DNA of 9,426 nucleotides from CAWJEL01 sp964647255. GTDB taxonomy: Bacteria; Chloroflexota; Anaerolineae; CG2-30-64-16. Numbering within the stretch: position 1 is the first letter of the stretch; the number at the start of each line of letters is the position of its first letter. The notes under the pieces are model-generated. The model worked only from the letters and a program-made list of their open reading frames with translations. It did no database searches and was not told the origin of the DNA. Positions 6,471 through 9,426 of the stretch are shown here, piece by piece. The position numbers and the translations under genes are program-made. Where the stretch lies: assembly GCA_964647255.1 (NCBI GenBank), contig CAZYGI010000114.1:1-9426 (forward strand), written 5' to 3'.

Positions 6471-7823
6471 TTGCGCGGGCGTTGCGACAACGTCGGGCGC
6501 CGGCAGTGCAGCGGTTGAAACCGTGGTTGCCTGGGGCGTTATGATCAACTGGCGCGGCCGCAGCAGGCTGAACAGCACCGCCAGCGGCCCCACACAGAGC
6601 CACGCCGCGAAGAAGCCGAACAAGATCAGCGTCCCCACCCCCACAACCTGCGCCTGGAGCTGGCCGCGGCCGGCCGCGGCCAGCAGACCCGTCACTCCCT
6701 GCCCCGGCGCGCCGGCCGAGTTCCAGCCCGCCCCGCTCGCACCATCGGCGAAGAGGCCCGCCGCCAGCAGACCCACCGCACCGCCCATGCCGTGGACGGT
6801 CAGCGCCGCAGCCGGATCATCCAGGCGCAGCACGACCTCCACCAGGAAGACCGCGAGCGGCGTCAGCAGCCCGGCCAGCGCGCCGATCAGCAGCGCAGCC
6901 CAGGGAGGGACGAACGCTGCGCAGCTCAGCGCCGAAACAAACGCCGCCGCCAGCCCGCGCGCCGCCATCAGCGCGTCGGGCGCACCGGCCACCAGCCAGG
7001 TGTAGCCCAACGCCAGCAGGGCCCCGGCCGCGGCGACCAACACGCCGTTGAGCGCTAGCCGTGGCAGGTTAAGGGCCTCGCGCGGCAGGAGCGGATTGGC
7101 GGTGCTCCAGGCATACCCGCCGACCAGCAGCGCAACCACGCCGGCCAACGCAGGCAACGCCTTGTGAAGCGGCGGCATCGTCGCGGCTGCGGGAGGTGTT
7201 TTGGGTCGCCGCGGCAGAAAAACCACGATTCCGGCCAGCGCAGCCGCCGCGGCCAACAGGTGCACCAGGCCGCCCCCTCCGGCATCCACGAAGCCGTGCC
7301 CCTGGCCCAGGTTGCTCCCCAGGTTCGCCAGCCAGCCGCCGCCCCAGATCCAGTTGCCCGCCAGCGGGTAGATTAGCGCGCCGAGCGCCAGCCCCAGCAG
7401 GCCGGATGCCCACGGCGGGACGCGCCCGCGCAGGCCCAGCAGTGGGATCAAGGCGGCGGTGAGGACCCACGGCAGGTTCGCCAATGCCAACGTCAGCGCC
7501 GCGGGGGTGGACGCCGGGCCGCTCAGCGCCCAGCCGGCCAGCCCCATCATACCCCAGCCCGGCCCCCAAGTCGGACCCAGCGCCGACCACTCCCAGATCA
7601 ACCCATCGTAGCCGGGGCGATCATACACCAGCCCGATCCCGCCGTATTGCAGGGCGAAGCCGATCACGACGTAGCCGGCCACGGCCAGGCCCAGCGCGGC
7701 CAGGAAGGTGACCAGCGCGCGTTGTCCGCGCTCGGCCGGCGGCAGCCCGCTGACCGCGATCATGGCGAACCCGAAGGGAATCAGAAACGCAAGGCCCAGT
7801 GTCATCAGCTCGGATTGGGGCAT
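6465..7823 (-). CDS. amt: Divergent Amt-family ammonium transporter
   Basis: A 452-aa integral membrane protein of the Amt/Mep/Rh family, which conducts ammonium or ammonia, with about eleven predicted helices. Key Amt features: YPLAGNWIWGGGWLANLG (W160, equivalent of AmtB W148), VDAGGGGLVH (D180 and pore H188, spaced as AmtB D160-H168) and DDPAAALTVHGMGGAVGLLA with the second pore H344. Two regions diverge: the N-terminal helices lack the usual GGLVR segment, and the GFNAGS motif (Phe gate and binding-site Ser) is replaced by GGYAWSTANP (235-244). Transport of ammonium is therefore likely but not certain. The start at 7823 is backed by aggag about 9 nt upstream on the minus strand. No PII/GlnK gene is adjacent. 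It is convergent with thpR and divergent from the Mut7-C gene. Confidence 0.82.
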   Translation of the reverse strand: MPQSELMTLGLAFLIPFGFAMIAVSGLPPAERGQRALVTFLAALGLAVAGYVVIGFALQYGGIGLVYDRPGYDGLIWEWSALGPTWGPGWGMMGLAGWALSGPASTPAALTLALANLPWVLTAALIPLLGLRGRVPPWASGLLGLALGALIYPLAGNWIWGGGWLANLGSNLGQGHGFVDAGGGGLVHLLAAAAALAGIVVFLPRRPKTPPAAATMPPLHKALPALAGVVALLVGGYAWSTANPLLPREALNLPRLALNGVLVAAAGALLALGYTWLVAGAPDALMAARGLAAAFVSALSCAAFVPPWAALLIGALAGLLTPLAVFLVEVVLRLDDPAAALTVHGMGGAVGLLAAGLFADGASGAGWNSAGAPGQGVTGLLAAAGRGQLQAQVVGVGTLILFGFFAAWLCVGPLAVLFSLLRPRQLIITPQATTVSTAALPAPDVVATPAQD

Positions 7824-7849
7824 GAAACAAGCTCCTGAACGAACGGCTG

Positions 7850-7965
<116 letters not shown>

Positions 7966-7970
7966 ATTTA

Positions 7971-7979
7971 TGCTATACT
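7971..7979 (+). promoter_or_regulatory. Extended -10 promoter of the Mut7-C gene
   Basis: TGcTATACT is an extended -10 element (TG at 7971-7972, hexamer 7974-7979). No convincing -35 is seen; the 7-bp tandem repeat occupies that place. A start point about 7 nt downstream falls at 7986-7987, next to the ATG at 7988, so the transcript may be leaderless. Confidence 0.45.
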
Positions 7980-7987
7980 GGCCGAGT

Positions 7988-8467
7988 ATGCTATCACAGG
8001 ACGTACACACCGCCAAAGCGCCCCCACCCCGCCTGCTGGTGGACGCGATGTTGGGCCGGCTGGCCCGCTGGCTGCGGTTGATGGGCTATGACGCGGTCTA
8101 CTGGCGGGAAGGCAGCGATGAGGCGCTGATCGCCGCGGCGGCCGCCGCGGATCGGCTGATCGTCACCCGCGACCATGCGCTCGCGGGCCGTCGCGGGGTG
8201 AGGGCGCTGCTGATTGCGGCGGAAACGCTGGAGGCGCAGATGGCGGAGGCCCACGCGGCGTTGGGCGGCGAACCCCAGCCGTTCACGCGCTGCGGCGAGT
8301 GCAATGGCGCGCTGGCTGACCTGCCGCATGCGGACGCGCGCGACCTGGTGCCGCCGTACGTCTGGCACACGCAGACCGAGTTTCGGCGCTGCCCGGACTG
8401 CGGGCGGGTCTACTGGAAAGGAACGCACTGGCCGGCGATGGTGGCTCGGCTGGGCGAAGGAGATTGA
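7988..8467 (+). CDS. Mut7-C RNase domain protein (PIN-like with zinc ribbon)
   Basis: A 159-aa Mut7-C (DUF82) protein: a PIN-like nuclease fold followed by a zinc ribbon, predicted to cleave RNA. LLVDAMLGRLARWLRLMGYD (residues 16-35) is the family signature, with acidic D19. RLIVTRDHAL (56-65) carries a second conserved acidic residue, D62. The ribbon has two CxxC pairs, C102/C105 (CGEC) and C135/C138 (CPDC), with typical GRVYWKGTHW between the second pair and the end. The open frame extends back to an ATG at 7859, but 7859-7965 is repeat DNA, and ATG 7988 sits just after a predicted promoter; ATG 7970 overlaps the -10. No Shine-Dalgarno is visible before 7988. It is apparently monocistronic. 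The biological role of standalone Mut7-C proteins is poorly known. Confidence 0.88.
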   Translation: MLSQDVHTAKAPPPRLLVDAMLGRLARWLRLMGYDAVYWREGSDEALIAAAAAADRLIVTRDHALAGRRGVRALLIAAETLEAQMAEAHAALGGEPQPFTRCGECNGALADLPHADARDLVPPYVWHTQTEFRRCPDCGRVYWKGTHWPAMVARLGEGD

Positions 8468-8481
8468 TCGTGTGGAACGGG

Positions 8482-8685
8482 TCAGTTGGGTTTCTTATTG
8501 AGCAGGCGCTTCAGGATCTTGCCGGCTAACTCTTGCTGAGCCAACCAGGAATTCTCACGCAAAGTCGCAGAGTCGTTTTTTTTGGCGTCTTGGCGCCTTT
8601 GCGTGAGCTGTCTTTCCGGCTCGTCCGGGTTAGGGTCAACACCTTTCAAATAAGGCTGGAGTAGAGCCTTCAGGCGGTCTCCCAC
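8482..8685 (-). pseudogene. Doubtful small ORF (67 aa) built around a palindromic repeat
   Basis: A minus-strand frame starting with GTG at 8685 encodes 67 aa. Residues about 27-44 (QLTQRRQDAKKNDSATLR) are the translation of the palindromic repeat at 8554-8607. The flanks GDRLKALLQPYLKG and SWLAQQELAGKILKRLLNKK look protein-like, amphipathic and Lys-rich. The sequence upstream of the GTG is itself the dispersed repeat that ends at 8685, with an in-frame stop two codons back and no clear ribosome-binding site. It may be a remnant of a small gene interrupted by repeats, a real small protein with a repeat-encoded middle, or chance. I recognise no family. Confidence 0.3.
8554..8607. repeat. Palindromic repeat with perfect 11-bp terminal arms
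   Basis: ctcacgcaaag (8554-8564) is exactly complementary to ctttgcgtgag (8597-8607). Inner arms pair imperfectly (tcgcagagtcg against ggcgtcttggcg) around a T-run. This resembles the widespread cgcaaag-type intergenic palindromes of bacteria. The T-run lies in the loop rather than after the stem, so it is not a standard terminator. Confidence 0.75.
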
Positions 8686-8723
8686 CGGCTAATCCTAAAG
8701 GAGGCTTCGCGCAGCTTCGATGC
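8685..8723 (-). repeat. Dispersed repeat, second copy (intergenic)
   Basis: Reverse complement of this stretch matches 959-998 inside mevalonate kinase with one single-base gap and a handful of substitutions; the best core is 16 of 17 identical bases. It lies in the gap upstream of the doubtful small ORF and downstream of the DUF362 gene. Confidence 0.65.
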
Positions 8724-8769
8724 CGATGCGTTATTGAAAGGTATTGGCCTCAGGGTTCATCCGCGCTCG

Positions 8770-8793
8770 TCCGCATCCAATTTTCGCTCAATC
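8770..8793 (-). repeat. Stop-codon-spanning repeat, copy B (3' end of the DUF362 gene)
   Basis: On the minus strand it reads GATTGA, then g, cgaaaat and atgcgga, matching copy A at 6446-6470. It supplies the terminal Asp and TGA of the DUF362 protein. The sequence further downstream (cgagcgcggatga) resembles common gcggatga-type intergenic repeats. Confidence 0.5.
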
Positions 8794-9426
8794 GGCGTGC
8801 AGATTGACGTAGCCCAGCGGCGCGCGGCTGATCTGCTCGAGCGGCATCACATCCACCAGCTCATAATCGCGTGAGCCCAGGCCCAACTTCTCGCCGTACT
8901 CCACCACCTTGTACGGATCCTTGAGCGGCCCGTGCAGATGCTGGAAAGGATGGCCTTCAGTGTACCAGGGTTCCATCGAGAGCGGGACGTTCTCCAGGAT
9001 CAACTTGCTCTTGGCGATCATGTCGAGGCTGGCCTGCTCGATGGCAACGATGTCGTCCGAGCCGAAGATGCCGACGTCGGGCAAGATCGGCATGCTGGTG
9101 AAGCCGAAGCAGTCGCAGACGGGTGTCATGTGCGTGCCGATGCTGATGAAGGTCGTCTTGCCCGGCGCAAACGTGGACAGGCTCAGGCTGACCGAGATGG
9201 CGCACGCCTCCTGGAAGGCGTGGAAGTTGACCGGATCAATCTTCCAGGAACCCGCGGGCGCGACTTTCACGCAGCGGCCGCACTGATTGCAGTTCTCAAT
9301 GTGCAGGTGCAGGCCGTCCGGATTCTGTTTATCCTGCACCACCGCACCGTGAGGGCACACGTCAATGATCGCCTGGCGCACCTGAGGATCGGGGCACAGT
9401 TCGGGGAACCAGTACGGGTCGAAGTG
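8788..9426 (-). CDS. DUF362 iron-sulfur protein, C-terminal part (5' end beyond window)
   Basis: The 212 visible residues run off the right edge. The frame is open from the edge (HFDPYWFPELCPDPQVRQ), so the GTG at 9381 is not the true start. A ferredoxin-like region has CPHGAV then CNQCGRCVKVAP; the C-terminal half holds the DUF362 signature THMTPVCDCFGFTSMPILPD followed by VGIFGSDDIVAIEQASLDMI. DUF362 proteins are 4Fe-4S proteins of unclear function, probably in cytoplasmic redox or cofactor chemistry. The second cluster motif is CxxCxxCxxxAP: the usual fourth Cys is Ala, so one cluster may be altered or lost. The last Asp and the stop lie in a short repeat shared with the 3' end of the Amt gene. 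Confidence 0.85.
   Translation of the reverse strand, partial: HFDPYWFPELCPDPQVRQAIIDVCPHGAVVQDKQNPDGLHLHIENCNQCGRCVKVAPAGSWKIDPVNFHAFQEACAISVSLSLSTFAPGKTTFISIGTHMTPVCDCFGFTSMPILPDVGIFGSDDIVAIEQASLDMIAKSKLILENVPLSMEPWYTEGHPFQHLHGPLKDPYKVVEYGEKLGLGSRDYELVDVMPLEQISRAPLGYVNLHAD

Noticed and set aside
8554..8607. Hairpin considered as a rho-independent terminator of the Mut7-C gene
   Set aside because: The T-run is in the loop and the element starts 86 bp after the stop; it fits a dispersed palindrome better.

Overview
The window is GC-rich bacterial DNA with tightly packed genes and short intergenic repeats. Encoded products include a mevalonate kinase, an archaeal-looking UbiD decarboxylase, an Amt-family protein, a Mut7-C protein and a pair of coiled-coil membrane proteins. 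Together with the style of the palindromic repeats, this suggests an uncultured Chloroflexota (Anaerolineae-like) bacterium. The assignment is inference: no rRNA or phylogenetic marker is present.

Left part (2-6350, all on +): seven genes read in one direction with mostly tiny gaps or overlaps. They are the C-terminal part of threonine synthase, mevalonate kinase (ATGA overlap), a 140-aa unknown protein, a UbiD-family decarboxylase, two tandem paralogous membrane/coiled-coil proteins, and an RNA 2',3'-cyclic phosphodiesterase (thpR). The UbiD protein carries family signatures resembling the archaeal prenylated-FMN decarboxylase of the modified mevalonate pathway (anhydromevalonate phosphate decarboxylase). 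Next to mevalonate kinase, this makes an archaeal-type isoprenoid route in a bacterium the most interesting hypothesis here.

Right part (6351-9426): a divergent Amt-family ammonium transporter on -, convergent with thpR; a repeat-rich intergenic region (7824-7987); a Mut7-C RNase-domain protein with a zinc ribbon on +; a 320-bp region (8468-8787) made mostly of dispersed repeats with one doubtful small ORF; and the C-terminal part of a DUF362 iron-sulfur protein on - running off the right edge.

A recurring theme is repeat DNA entering coding space. One dispersed repeat lies in frame within mevalonate kinase and has a second copy at 8685-8723. A palindromic repeat lies in frame within the UbiD gene. 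A repeat-like motif seems to supply the N-terminus of the second membrane paralog. A shared repeat supplies the last codon and stop of both minus-strand genes. No tRNA, rRNA, CRISPR array, transposase or phage gene was seen.
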